Shown piece by piece: positions 38,546 through 45,519 of a DNA stretch of 64,000 bases. Source of the DNA: Stenotrophomonas humi (lineage in GTDB: Bacteria > Pseudomonadota > Gammaproteobacteria > Xanthomonadales > Xanthomonadaceae); NCBI RefSeq assembly GCF_001431415.1, contig NZ_LDJI01000020.1, positions 62,001 to 126,000 of the forward strand, written 5' to 3'. The position numbers and the translations under genes were made by a program. Numbering within the stretch: position 1 is the stretch's first letter; the number at the start of each line of letters is the position of its first letter. A model generated the notes under the pieces. The model saw nothing but the letters and a program-made list of their open reading frames with translations, was not told the DNA's origin and ran no database searches.

Positions 38546-38616
38546 GCGGCAGAAATCCGGAGTGATGGTCACCGGGAAGGGAATCCCGAATCTCCGCATC
38601 GACAGGAAACAACACC

Positions 38617-39240
38617 ATGAATGAATCCATCGCCTGCGTGGTTCCACCACGCAGTCAGCGCCTCAAGTCCGCCACCCACATCACGCATGAAGCGCTGGAC
38701 AAGCGGATCATGGCGGCCGACATCTTCGCCACGCGTGATCAATTCGCGGGATTCCTGCGCGTCCAGTACCGCTTCCATCGCGACATCGCGTCGCTGTATG
38801 ACGACCAGGCTCTGGCTGTGGTGATCCCCGGGCTGGCCGAACGTGCGCGTTTACTGCGTATCGCCAATGACCTGTCCGACCTGGGGCATCGCGTGCCGGA
38901 CATCCCGCAGGCACCTGCGGCCACCAACCTGTCGCTGCATCGTGCCATGGGTTGGTTGTATGTGGCGGAGGGTTCCAATCTGGGGGGCGCGGTGCTGTTC
39001 AAGCTGGCACGCGAGCGCCTGGGCTTGAATCAATTGCTGGGGGCCCGTCATCTGGCAGCACATCCGGAGGAGGCGGCCAGGCACTGGCGGCAGTTCACGG
39101 CGGCACTGGATGCCGCGCCGATGAGCGAGGGGCAGGAGCAGGAAGCAATCGAAGGCGCCCGGCACGCCTTTGTCACGGTGCGTGGTTACGTGGAGCAGGA
39201 ATTGCCGCTGCATGGTGATGTGCGGGTTGCGCGGCAGTGA
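38617..39240 (+). CDS. hemO: Bacterial heme oxygenase (HemO/PigA type)
   Basis: The enzyme opens heme to a biliverdin isomer, CO and iron in the cytoplasm. The 207-residue protein shows the proximal-ligand segment SATHITHEALDKRIMAAD (His near residue 24), FLRVQYRFHRD and the distal helix with the Gly-rich EGSNLGGAVL. It starts 71 bp after the receptor. Together with the receptor and TonB genes this gives uptake plus iron release. The regiospecificity cannot be told from sequence. Confidence 0.9.
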   Translation: MNESIACVVPPRSQRLKSATHITHEALDKRIMAADIFATRDQFAGFLRVQYRFHRDIASLYDDQALAVVIPGLAERARLLRIANDLSDLGHRVPDIPQAPAATNLSLHRAMGWLYVAEGSNLGGAVLFKLARERLGLNQLLGARHLAAHPEEAARHWRQFTAALDAAPMSEGQEQEAIEGARHAFVTVRGYVEQELPLHGDVRVARQ

Positions 39241-39334
39241 AGGCACGCGTCGCCGGCGTTGGCGCCAATGGCAACGGCGGCGCGGCCAGCAGGCCACCGT
39301 GCCTTCGCTGAGCGCGCCATCTGCCGCGGGCGGA

Positions 39335-39697
39335 ATGGGCAGTGTGCAGCGTGTGCTGCTGCGGATGCTGGCCGTGCTCAGCCTGGGCGTGGCGTTCATC
39401 GGTGTGGTGACGCCGGGCCTGCCGACCACGGAGTTCGTGCTGCTGGCGGCGTGGGCCGCTGCGCGCAGTTCACCGGCACTGCATGCCTGGATCATGCGCA
39501 ACCGCCTGCTGGGTCCGTTGTTGGCGCAATGGCAGAGCGGCAGGTTGCCGCGGCGCGCCAAATGGGCGGCAACTGCATCGATGACGGCTGCCGGCACGTT
39601 CGCGGCATTGACCATCCCGCATCGGCTCAGTGTGCTGATCATCGTTGCCTGCATGGCGTGCGTGCTGTTCTGGCTCTGGCGCAAGCCGGAGCCCTGA
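39335..39697 (+). CDS. ybaN: DUF454 (YbaN) inner-membrane protein
   Basis: The 120-residue protein has the DUF454 signature GVVTPGLPTTEFVLLAAWAAARSSPALHAWI between transmembrane helices. A GTG at 39299 could extend the N-terminus. YbaN-like genes are often found beside heme oxygenase or TonB systems, and a role in heme utilisation has been suggested in some species; here that rests on context alone. Confidence 0.82.
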   Translation: MGSVQRVLLRMLAVLSLGVAFIGVVTPGLPTTEFVLLAAWAAARSSPALHAWIMRNRLLGPLLAQWQSGRLPRRAKWAATASMTAAGTFAALTIPHRLSVLIIVACMACVLFWLWRKPEP

Positions 39698-39775
39698 CCC
39701 ATCCCGAGTATTTTCCTGAAGCCGTCGCGGTACCCCGGCGGCTTCGCGTTTCTCTATCTGACGTTGGATTGATCG

Positions 39776-40489
39776 ATGCAGAACATGGCAATGAAGCTTC
39801 CCCCCGACCTGAGCCCCTGGCAGATGTTTCTGCATGCCGACTGGGTGGTGCAGACCATCATGGTCGGGTTGGCACTGGCCTCACTGGTGACCTGGACGGC
39901 ATTGCTGGCCAAGGGCTGGGAGCTGCGCGGTGCGGCACGCGATCTGCGCAGCGCGCGGGCAGCTCTGCTGCTGTCAGCGCGACTGTCTGACGCGGAGGCT
40001 CTGGGAACAGGCGTGGCCCAGGATCTGGTCAGCGAAGCGCAGGACGAACTGCTGCAGTCGACCGGCTTGCCGGACAAATCAGCGATCAAGGAACGGGTCG
40101 CATCGCGGCTGGACCGGGTGGAACTGCGCCATGCACGACAACTGCGTGGTGGTACCGGTGTGCTGGCGACCATCGGCGCCACCGCGCCGTTCGTGGGCTT
40201 GTTCGGCACGGTGTGGGGCATCATGAACAGCTTCGTCGGCATTGCGCGCTCCAACACCACCAACCTCGCCGTGGTGGCGCCAGGCATCGCGGAAGCCCTG
40301 CTGGCGACGGCATTGGGCCTGGTGGCTGCAATTCCTGCGGTGGTGATCTACAACCATTTCGCGCGGCGGTTGCTGGCGTTGCGGGCGGAGCTGGGGGATG
40401 TGTCGGCCTGCGTGCAGCAGCTGGTCTCGCGGGATCTGGATCGGCAGCAGGTCGCGCAGCTTGGCCGCGTTCAGCCCGAAGCGCGGTGA
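39776..40489 (+). CDS. exbB: MotA/TolQ/ExbB proton-channel protein
   Basis: ExbB forms the pentameric proton channel that energises TonB. The 237-residue protein has three transmembrane helices, with the conserved GATAPFVGLFGTVWGIMNSF and GIAEALLATALGLVAAIPAVVIYN segments in helices 2 and 3. Followed 7 bp later by exbD. It is a dedicated copy tied to the heme module; a general ExbB elsewhere in the genome is likely. Confidence 0.93.
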   Translation: MQNMAMKLPPDLSPWQMFLHADWVVQTIMVGLALASLVTWTALLAKGWELRGAARDLRSARAALLLSARLSDAEALGTGVAQDLVSEAQDELLQSTGLPDKSAIKERVASRLDRVELRHARQLRGGTGVLATIGATAPFVGLFGTVWGIMNSFVGIARSNTTNLAVVAPGIAEALLATALGLVAAIPAVVIYNHFARRLLALRAELGDVSACVQQLVSRDLDRQQVAQLGRVQPEAR

Positions 40490-40496
40490 GGACAGC

Positions 40497-40919
40497 ATGG
40501 CGATCAGGACACGGGACGACGACAGCGAGCTGGAAGAAAGCCATGAGATCAACGTCACGCCCTTCATCGATGTGATGTTGGTGCTGTTGATCATCTTCAT
40601 GGTGGCTGCACCGTTGGCAACGGTGGATGTGCCGGTGGACCTTCCCGCCAGCACCGCGCAGGCCCAGCCCGAGCCGGAAAAGCCGCTGTACCTGACGGTG
40701 GCTGCGGACCTGGTGCTGAGCCTTGACCAGCAGCCGATCAACCGCGATGCGCTGCCGGCGCGGCTGGACGAAGCCACCGCAGGTGACCACGAACGGCGCA
40801 TCTTTCTGCGCGCGGACCATCGCATCGCCTACGGTGACCTGATGTCGGTGATGAACGCGCTGCGTGACGCGGGCTACCTGAAGGTGGCATTGGTCGCGCA
40901 GGAACAGACGGGCCCATGA
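40497..40919 (+). CDS. exbD: ExbD biopolymer transport protein
   Basis: The 140-residue protein has a single transmembrane helix preceded by NVTPFIDVMLVLLIIFMV, including the protonatable Asp of the ExbD/TolR family, and a periplasmic domain with KPLYLTVAADLVLSLDQQPI and ADHRIAYGDLMSVMNALRDAGY. The start at 40497 (MAIRTRDDD) follows exbB by 7 bp. It ends overlapping the tonB start in an ATGA arrangement. Confidence 0.93.
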   Translation: MAIRTRDDDSELEESHEINVTPFIDVMLVLLIIFMVAAPLATVDVPVDLPASTAQAQPEPEKPLYLTVAADLVLSLDQQPINRDALPARLDEATAGDHERRIFLRADHRIAYGDLMSVMNALRDAGYLKVALVAQEQTGP

Positions 40920-41665
40920 TCGGGCGCGAGGGAGGACAACCTTGGCTGCGCTGGATTGGCTGCTTCATTCTGGTGCTGATGGTGCACGCGGTATTGATCG
41001 GCGGTGCGATGTACTGGCGACGCTACCTGCCATTGCCGATCGTCGCGGCGCAGCCGCAGGCAGTGCTGGTTGAGCTGGCGCCGGTAGCCATGGCACCGGA
41101 TGTACCGCCAAGCGATTCCGCAGCGGGGCCGCGGCAGCAGGAGACGGTGGCGACACCGGCGGCGCCGATGCCACGACCGCAGTCCGAGCCAACGCAGGCA
41201 CAACGCGCGACACCACCGTTGCCTGCCGCGCCGGCAGCCCTGCCCATGCAGCAGGAGCAGGCAGCGGAACAGGCGTTGGCATCGGATGCCGCGCCGGCAT
41301 CGGCACCGCCGCAGGTGGATGCTTCAAGATCGGTACGTTACGCCGCGCGGCAGGCGAGCGCCGGCAGCAGTAATGCCGCCTTCGCGGATTGGCAGGCGCA
41401 GCTGTTGGGACATCTGGAGCGCTTCAAGCGCTACCCGCGCGCAGCACAGCGTCGTCGATATCAGGGGGTCGTGCAGGTGGGTTACACCGTCGACCGCCAA
41501 GGCAATGTGCTTGCGGTGCAGCTTGATCGTGGCAGTGGTCATGCGCCGCTGGACGAGGAAGCGCTTGCGGCGGTACGCCGTGCCAGCCCGCTGCCGCCTC
41601 CGCCAGCGGATGTTCCGGGCGACCCGGTGGACGTGACCACACCGGTGCAGTTCTTGATGCGCTGA
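40916..41665 (+). CDS. tonB: TonB energy-transduction protein
   Basis: The 249-residue protein has an N-terminal transmembrane helix (CFILVLMVHAVLIGGAMYW), a Pro/Ala/Gln-rich spanning region (about 45-145) and a C-terminal TonB domain (LERFKRYPRAAQRRRYQGVVQVGYTVDRQGNVLAVQLDRGSGHAPLDEEALAAVRRASPLPPPP, shown by YPRAAQRR, VQVGYTVDRQG and LDEEAL). It physically pulls on the receptor TonB box. Last gene of the heme module. Confidence 0.93.
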   Translation: MIGREGGQPWLRWIGCFILVLMVHAVLIGGAMYWRRYLPLPIVAAQPQAVLVELAPVAMAPDVPPSDSAAGPRQQETVATPAAPMPRPQSEPTQAQRATPPLPAAPAALPMQQEQAAEQALASDAAPASAPPQVDASRSVRYAARQASAGSSNAAFADWQAQLLGHLERFKRYPRAAQRRRYQGVVQVGYTVDRQGNVLAVQLDRGSGHAPLDEEALAAVRRASPLPPPPADVPGDPVDVTTPVQFLMR

Positions 41666-41792
41666 CGCTCGCCAACGCGTGCCGTGAGGTCTGGTCCGCG
41701 TGATCTACTTCCGGATGTGTAGCGACCCAACGGCCACGGAAGGCTCTGGTTGGCGGATGAAATGGCGGACGCTGTGCCGCGTGTGGGTGCTG

Positions 41793-42641
41793 TCAGCCCA
41801 GCAACTCGACATGCTCCCCGGCCGGCCCGCGCAGGCCGCGATGGCCGCCGACGGCGGTGACCTGCCAGCCGGCGCCCCGCAGCTCCGCGTCATCGACGCG
41901 GGGCAAGCGCAGACACAGGCTGTGCTGCCCTGCGCGCCGCGCCGGCGTCGAGGCCGGCAGTTCCACCTGGTCGATCTCGACCATGCATTGGCCGGGCATC
42001 GGTATCACTGCAACCGGATAGCGGCCTTCCAGCGGTTTGCCGTAGGCGCGGTTGAGCACGGTGATCTTGGTATCGAAGGCCCAGCCCTTGGCACCGAGCA
42101 GCGTCGACCAGGCGTGCTGTGAGGCCTGGCGATCCGGCGTGGTCATCACCCCGATGAAGGTGGAGGCGACCACGGCATCGCTCATCGGCAGGTCGAACGG
42201 CGGCACCGGCGCCTTGATCTGGGTGAGATACAGCAGCTCACCGCAGGGGCCGAGCACCTGGGCGGCGCGGATCGCGTCGCTCAGTTCAAGGTTGGCGGCG
42301 GCACCGAGCACGGTGAAGGGGGCGCGCAGGCCGGCGGCCAGTGTGTCGATGTCACCGACCAGCACTTCCAGCGACAACCAGCCGTGGCGGTGCATCGGCT
42401 CGCTGATGACCGCGTCGGGATCTTCGATCACCCGCAGCACCGGCTCGCCGAGGGGGTTGGCCAGCCATGCCACCGCTGCACCAGCCAGATCACCCAGATC
42501 CAGGAGGGCAGCATCGTCGGCGCCGAGCGTGCCACGTGCGTGTTCGCGCATCGACAGTTGTGCGCTGTAGGCATCGACTACCAGCTGCAGGTCCGGTGCG
42601 ATCAATGTGGCATGGACGATGCCTTCGCGCGTGAGTCTCAT
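41793..42641 (-). CDS. VOC-superfamily protein (glyoxalase/dioxygenase fold)
   Basis: The 282-residue protein begins with the VOC pattern GIVHATLIAPDLQLVVDAYSAQL and repeats a beta-alpha-beta module in its second half (VASTFIGVMTTPDRQASQHAWSTLLGA), consistent with two fused VOC units. Metal-ligand residues are not obvious. It overlaps the hydratase small-subunit gene (ATGA), so it belongs to the same operon. Possible roles are isomerase, hydrolase or non-catalytic binding; none can be assigned. It ends the regulator-hydratase operon. Confidence 0.8.
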   Translation of the reverse strand: MRLTREGIVHATLIAPDLQLVVDAYSAQLSMREHARGTLGADDAALLDLGDLAGAAVAWLANPLGEPVLRVIEDPDAVISEPMHRHGWLSLEVLVGDIDTLAAGLRAPFTVLGAAANLELSDAIRAAQVLGPCGELLYLTQIKAPVPPFDLPMSDAVVASTFIGVMTTPDRQASQHAWSTLLGAKGWAFDTKITVLNRAYGKPLEGRYPVAVIPMPGQCMVEIDQVELPASTPARRAGQHSLCLRLPRVDDAELRGAGWQVTAVGGHRGLRGPAGEHVELLG

Positions 42642-43135
42642 GCGCGGCGCTCAGCAGCGAGCTTGCGTTCCAGCCACGGCATCAGGCCGCCGCCGGCGAC
42701 GATCGCCATCAGCTCGGTGGGAATCTTTTCGCAGGCAAACTCTCGGCCGGTGCTGTGGTTGATGATGCGGCCTTCGATCGGGCGTACTTCCAGCTCGTCG
42801 CCGCGCGAAACCTCCAGCTCGGCGCAGATCAGCGCCGGAACACCCAGGTTGAGCGCATTGCGGTAGAAGATGCGCGCGAATGACCTGGCAACGATGGCTC
42901 CGACGCCGAGTTCGGCCAATGCCTGCACCGCCTGTTCGCGCGAGGAACCGATGCCGAAGGATTCGCCGCCGACCACGATGTCGCTGCGTTTCACTTCGCT
43001 GGCGAACGCCGGATCCACCGCCTCCAGGCAATGACTGGCCAGCACGCTGAGTGGTTCACGCATGTAGGGACCGGGAGCGAGCACATCGGTGTCGATGCGG
43101 TCGCCGAAGACGAAGGCCTTGCCACGGACGTTCAT
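42638..43135 (-). CDS. Aconitase-family hydratase, small subunit (LeuD-like)
   Basis: The 165-residue swivel domain has GKAFVFGDRIDTDVLAPGPYM at the start and the substrate motif GIGSSREQA (about 61-69). Small-subunit relatives include 3-isopropylmalate isomerase LeuD, maleate hydratase and dimethylmaleate hydratase DmdB. The specificity loop reads PYMRE (23-27), not the LeuD-type YLRF, and leucine-biosynthesis genes are absent, so it is unlikely to be LeuD. Overlaps both neighbours by ATGA. Confidence 0.88.
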   Translation of the reverse strand: MNVRGKAFVFGDRIDTDVLAPGPYMREPLSVLASHCLEAVDPAFASEVKRSDIVVGGESFGIGSSREQAVQALAELGVGAIVARSFARIFYRNALNLGVPALICAELEVSRGDELEVRPIEGRIINHSTGREFACEKIPTELMAIVAGGGLMPWLERKLAAERRA

Positions 43136-44415
43136 GCACTTTCCCCCAGCAGTTCGCGCGGATCACAGATCTCACCTTTTACCGCAGCGGCGGCCACCGA
43201 GTACGGCGAGCCCAGGTAGACCTGCGCGTCGGCCGAACCCATGCGGCCCTTGAAGTTGCGTGCGGTGGTGGAGAGGCAAACTTCGCCGCTGCTGAGCATG
43301 CCCGCGCCCATGCCGGCGCAGGCGCCGCAGCCGGACGGCAACAGGATGGCGCCGGCTTCGGTGAGTGCGCTCAGGGTGCCTTCGGCGGCGGCCTGTGCGG
43401 TCATCGCCACCGATGCCGGTGCGATCAACAGGCGTGTGCCCTTGGCGATCTTGCGGCCTTTCAGCACTTCTGCAGCCATGCGCAGATCGGTGAGCTTGGC
43501 GCCGGTGCAGGCACCGATGTACGCCTGGTCGATATGCACCTTGCCGTGCTCGCTTACCGGGCGGCTGTTGGCCGGGCTGTGCGGTGCGGCGATATGCGGT
43601 GCGATCTGCGTGGCGTCATAGCGGTGCAGATGCAGGTAGTTGGCATCGGCGTCGCTGCGCCAATGCGCGAGGTCACCGGCGAATGGCTTGCCGGCCTGTT
43701 CCAGGGCGGCAAGCGTGACCGCGTCGGGTTCAACGATGCCGGTCTCGGCACCGAGTTCGGCGGCCATGTTGCACAGGGTCAGGCGCTCATGCATCGGCAT
43801 GGCCTGCACGCCGCTGCCGCCGTACTCGAACACCTGGCCTTCGTTGCCCATGCCGTGCTGGCCGCACAACATCAGCATCACATCCTTGGCACTGACACCG
43901 CGACCGAGCAGGCCATCCAGCTGCACGCGGCTGGTCTGCGGGACACGCAGCCACACTTCGCCGGTGACCAATGCGCCGGTGATGTCGGTGGCACCCATGC
44001 CGACCATGAAGGCACCGAACGCACCGCCGCTGGGTGAGTGCGAATCACCGCCGACGCAGAACATGCCGGGCTGCACGTGGCCATGTTCCTGCAGCACCAC
44101 ATGGCAGATGCCGAGCATGTCGTAATGGGTGACGCCGTGTGCCTGCGCCCACTTGCGGGTGAGTGCGAGGATGTCGGCGCTTTCCATGTCCACCGCCGGT
44201 ACGAAATGGTCCGAGACCACCACCACCTTGTCTGCATCCCACACTTTGGCGCCCAGCTTTTCCAGGCGCGAGGCCACCCGTCGCGGGCCGCCGGAGTCAT
44301 GCATCATCAGCAGGTCGAGTCTGGCGGTGAGGATTTCACCGGCGCGCACGGCCTCACGCCCACAGGCACGGGCGAGGATCTTCTCGGCAAGCGTTGCGCT
44401 CACAGTTGCACTCAA
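43132..44415 (-). CDS. Aconitase-family hydratase, large subunit (LeuC/DmdA-like)
   Basis: The 427-residue protein carries the [4Fe-4S] cluster cysteines at about 303 (GACTGAKLTDL) and 363/366 (SGCGACAGMG), and GGDSHSPSGGAFGAF near 122. The cluster motif has TGAK where LeuC usually has TNGR, again pointing away from isopropylmalate isomerase toward the hydratase/homoaconitase branch that includes dimethylmaleate and maleate hydratases. The codon at 44415 is TTG, overlapping the regulator stop; a GTG at 44403 (MSATLAEKILARACG) is an equally good start. Reaction: reversible hydration of an unsaturated dicarboxylate, substrate unknown. Confidence 0.88.
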   Translation of the reverse strand: MSATVSATLAEKILARACGREAVRAGEILTARLDLLMMHDSGGPRRVASRLEKLGAKVWDADKVVVVSDHFVPAVDMESADILALTRKWAQAHGVTHYDMLGICHVVLQEHGHVQPGMFCVGGDSHSPSGGAFGAFMVGMGATDITGALVTGEVWLRVPQTSRVQLDGLLGRGVSAKDVMLMLCGQHGMGNEGQVFEYGGSGVQAMPMHERLTLCNMAAELGAETGIVEPDAVTLAALEQAGKPFAGDLAHWRSDADANYLHLHRYDATQIAPHIAAPHSPANSRPVSEHGKVHIDQAYIGACTGAKLTDLRMAAEVLKGRKIAKGTRLLIAPASVAMTAQAAAEGTLSALTEAGAILLPSGCGACAGMGAGMLSSGEVCLSTTARNFKGRMGSADAQVYLGSPYSVAAAAVKGEICDPRELLGESA

Positions 44416-45212
44416 ACGGGTGTCTCCGGGTTGAAGGCTTCGTAGTCCAGGCGCATCTGGTAGCGCAGCTGGTCGGGCCGATATTGGATTTCCAGCAGAT
44501 CAAGCAGGTGTTGCCCGGGCCCGTAGGAACTGCGCTCCAGCGTCATCACCGCCTGGCCGGGCGACATCTGCAGATGCATGGCCGCCAGTGCGCCCACGCG
44601 CAATGCCGACACGGTCTGCCGCACCTGCACGAAGTGGATGCCGCAGCGACGGAACAGCGCGATGCGCGAACCGTGGGCCAGCTGATCGGCGCTGAAGTCC
44701 GGGTGATCGGTGCGGGTCCAGCTGGCGTAGTAGCCGAAGGGCTGGCCCTGGCGTGAGCGCACGCGCACGCACCGTACCAGCGCGTGTTCCGGGCCGGTGC
44801 CGAAGCGCTCGCGGATGGGTTCCGGTGGAACCACACGTTCCCAGCCGAGCAGTCGCACCTGGGTATTGCGGGCCAGGGTGTCCAGGCTGTGGATCAGTTC
44901 GCCGAGGGGCGTCTTCAGCGGCATCGGGATGATGGAGGGGTTGCGTACCTTGCCGCCGATCACCCGGGTGCCGCGCCCACGCTGGCGCACCAGCAGGCCA
45001 TCATCGGCAAGCACCTGCAACGCCTGGCGTACCGTTACCCGCGAGATGCACAGGCGCCGGGCCAGCTCTTCCTCGCGTGGCAACTGCTCGCCATCACCGA
45101 TTTCACCGCGCTCGATCAAGCCACGCAGAAAACCCTGCAGCTGGTGATACAGCGGCGAGTGCAGGTCGCGGCGAAGGATGCCTTGCAGAGATTGGGTGGT
45201 GAGCGGGTCCAC
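44412..45212 (-). CDS. HutC-type GntR transcriptional regulator (first copy)
   Basis: This 266-residue protein has an N-terminal winged helix (SPLYHQLQGFLRGLIERGEIG, CISRVTVRQALQVLADDGLLVRQRGRGT) and a C-terminal UTRA effector domain. The start is taken as GTG at 45212 by comparison with the second copy at 48 kb, with which it shares the whole C-terminus pattern (GYYASWTRTDHPDF, LLEIQYRPDQLRYQMRLD). It overlaps the hydratase gene, so it is cotranscribed with and probably controls it in response to a pathway intermediate. Confidence 0.88.
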   Translation of the reverse strand: MDPLTTQSLQGILRRDLHSPLYHQLQGFLRGLIERGEIGDGEQLPREEELARRLCISRVTVRQALQVLADDGLLVRQRGRGTRVIGGKVRNPSIIPMPLKTPLGELIHSLDTLARNTQVRLLGWERVVPPEPIRERFGTGPEHALVRCVRVRSRQGQPFGYYASWTRTDHPDFSADQLAHGSRIALFRRCGIHFVQVRQTVSALRVGALAAMHLQMSPGQAVMTLERSSYGPGQHLLDLLEIQYRPDQLRYQMRLDYEAFNPETPV

Positions 45213-45243
45213 GGCAGGTCGGGCAGTCCTGAATGATCTTAAT

Positions 45244-45259
45244 GATATATCTATATATC
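45244..45259. promoter_or_regulatory. AT-rich inverted repeat upstream of the GntR/hydratase operon
   Basis: Seven-base arms GATATAT and ATATATC with a 2-base centre, 32 bp before the GTG start. It is a strong AT island in GC-rich DNA and may contain the promoter -10 region and/or the GntR operator. The rest of the 307-bp spacer (45213-45519) holds only the terminator of the upstream receptor gene. Confidence 0.6.
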
Positions 45260-45475
45260 TAAATGGGCCGGAGCGATAGGCCCCCGCCGTTGAACCCGTG
45301 TATTGCCTCGGTCTTCGCGCATCGGGCGAAGAACCGGCAGGCCTTGCCGGGCCCCGGCTGCGCGTCGCAGGAGGGAGGGCTTCGCGATCCCGGGCACGGG
45401 CGGCGCAGACGAAATCGCCGGCCATCAGGGCCGGCGTTGGCCATGGCCGCGCCTTGCGCGGCGCACACGGAAGAA

Positions 45476-45508
45476 GCGGGAGGCGGCAGCGATGGCCGTC
45501 CCTCCCGC
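45476..45508 (-). terminator. Stem-loop terminator of the TonB receptor gene
   Basis: Eight-base arms GCGGGAGG and CCTCCCGC enclose a 17-base loop 11 bp past the receptor stop on the minus strand, followed by TTCTTCC. A weak U-tract makes termination plausible rather than certain. Confidence 0.6.
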
Positions 45509-45519
45509 TGTGGCAGTCA

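Noticed and set aside
42638..44415. LeuC/LeuD of leucine biosynthesis.
   Set aside because: No leuA or leuB is nearby, the cluster motif and substrate loop differ from LeuCD, and the operon is catabolic in character with GntR, VOC and TonB-receptor genes.
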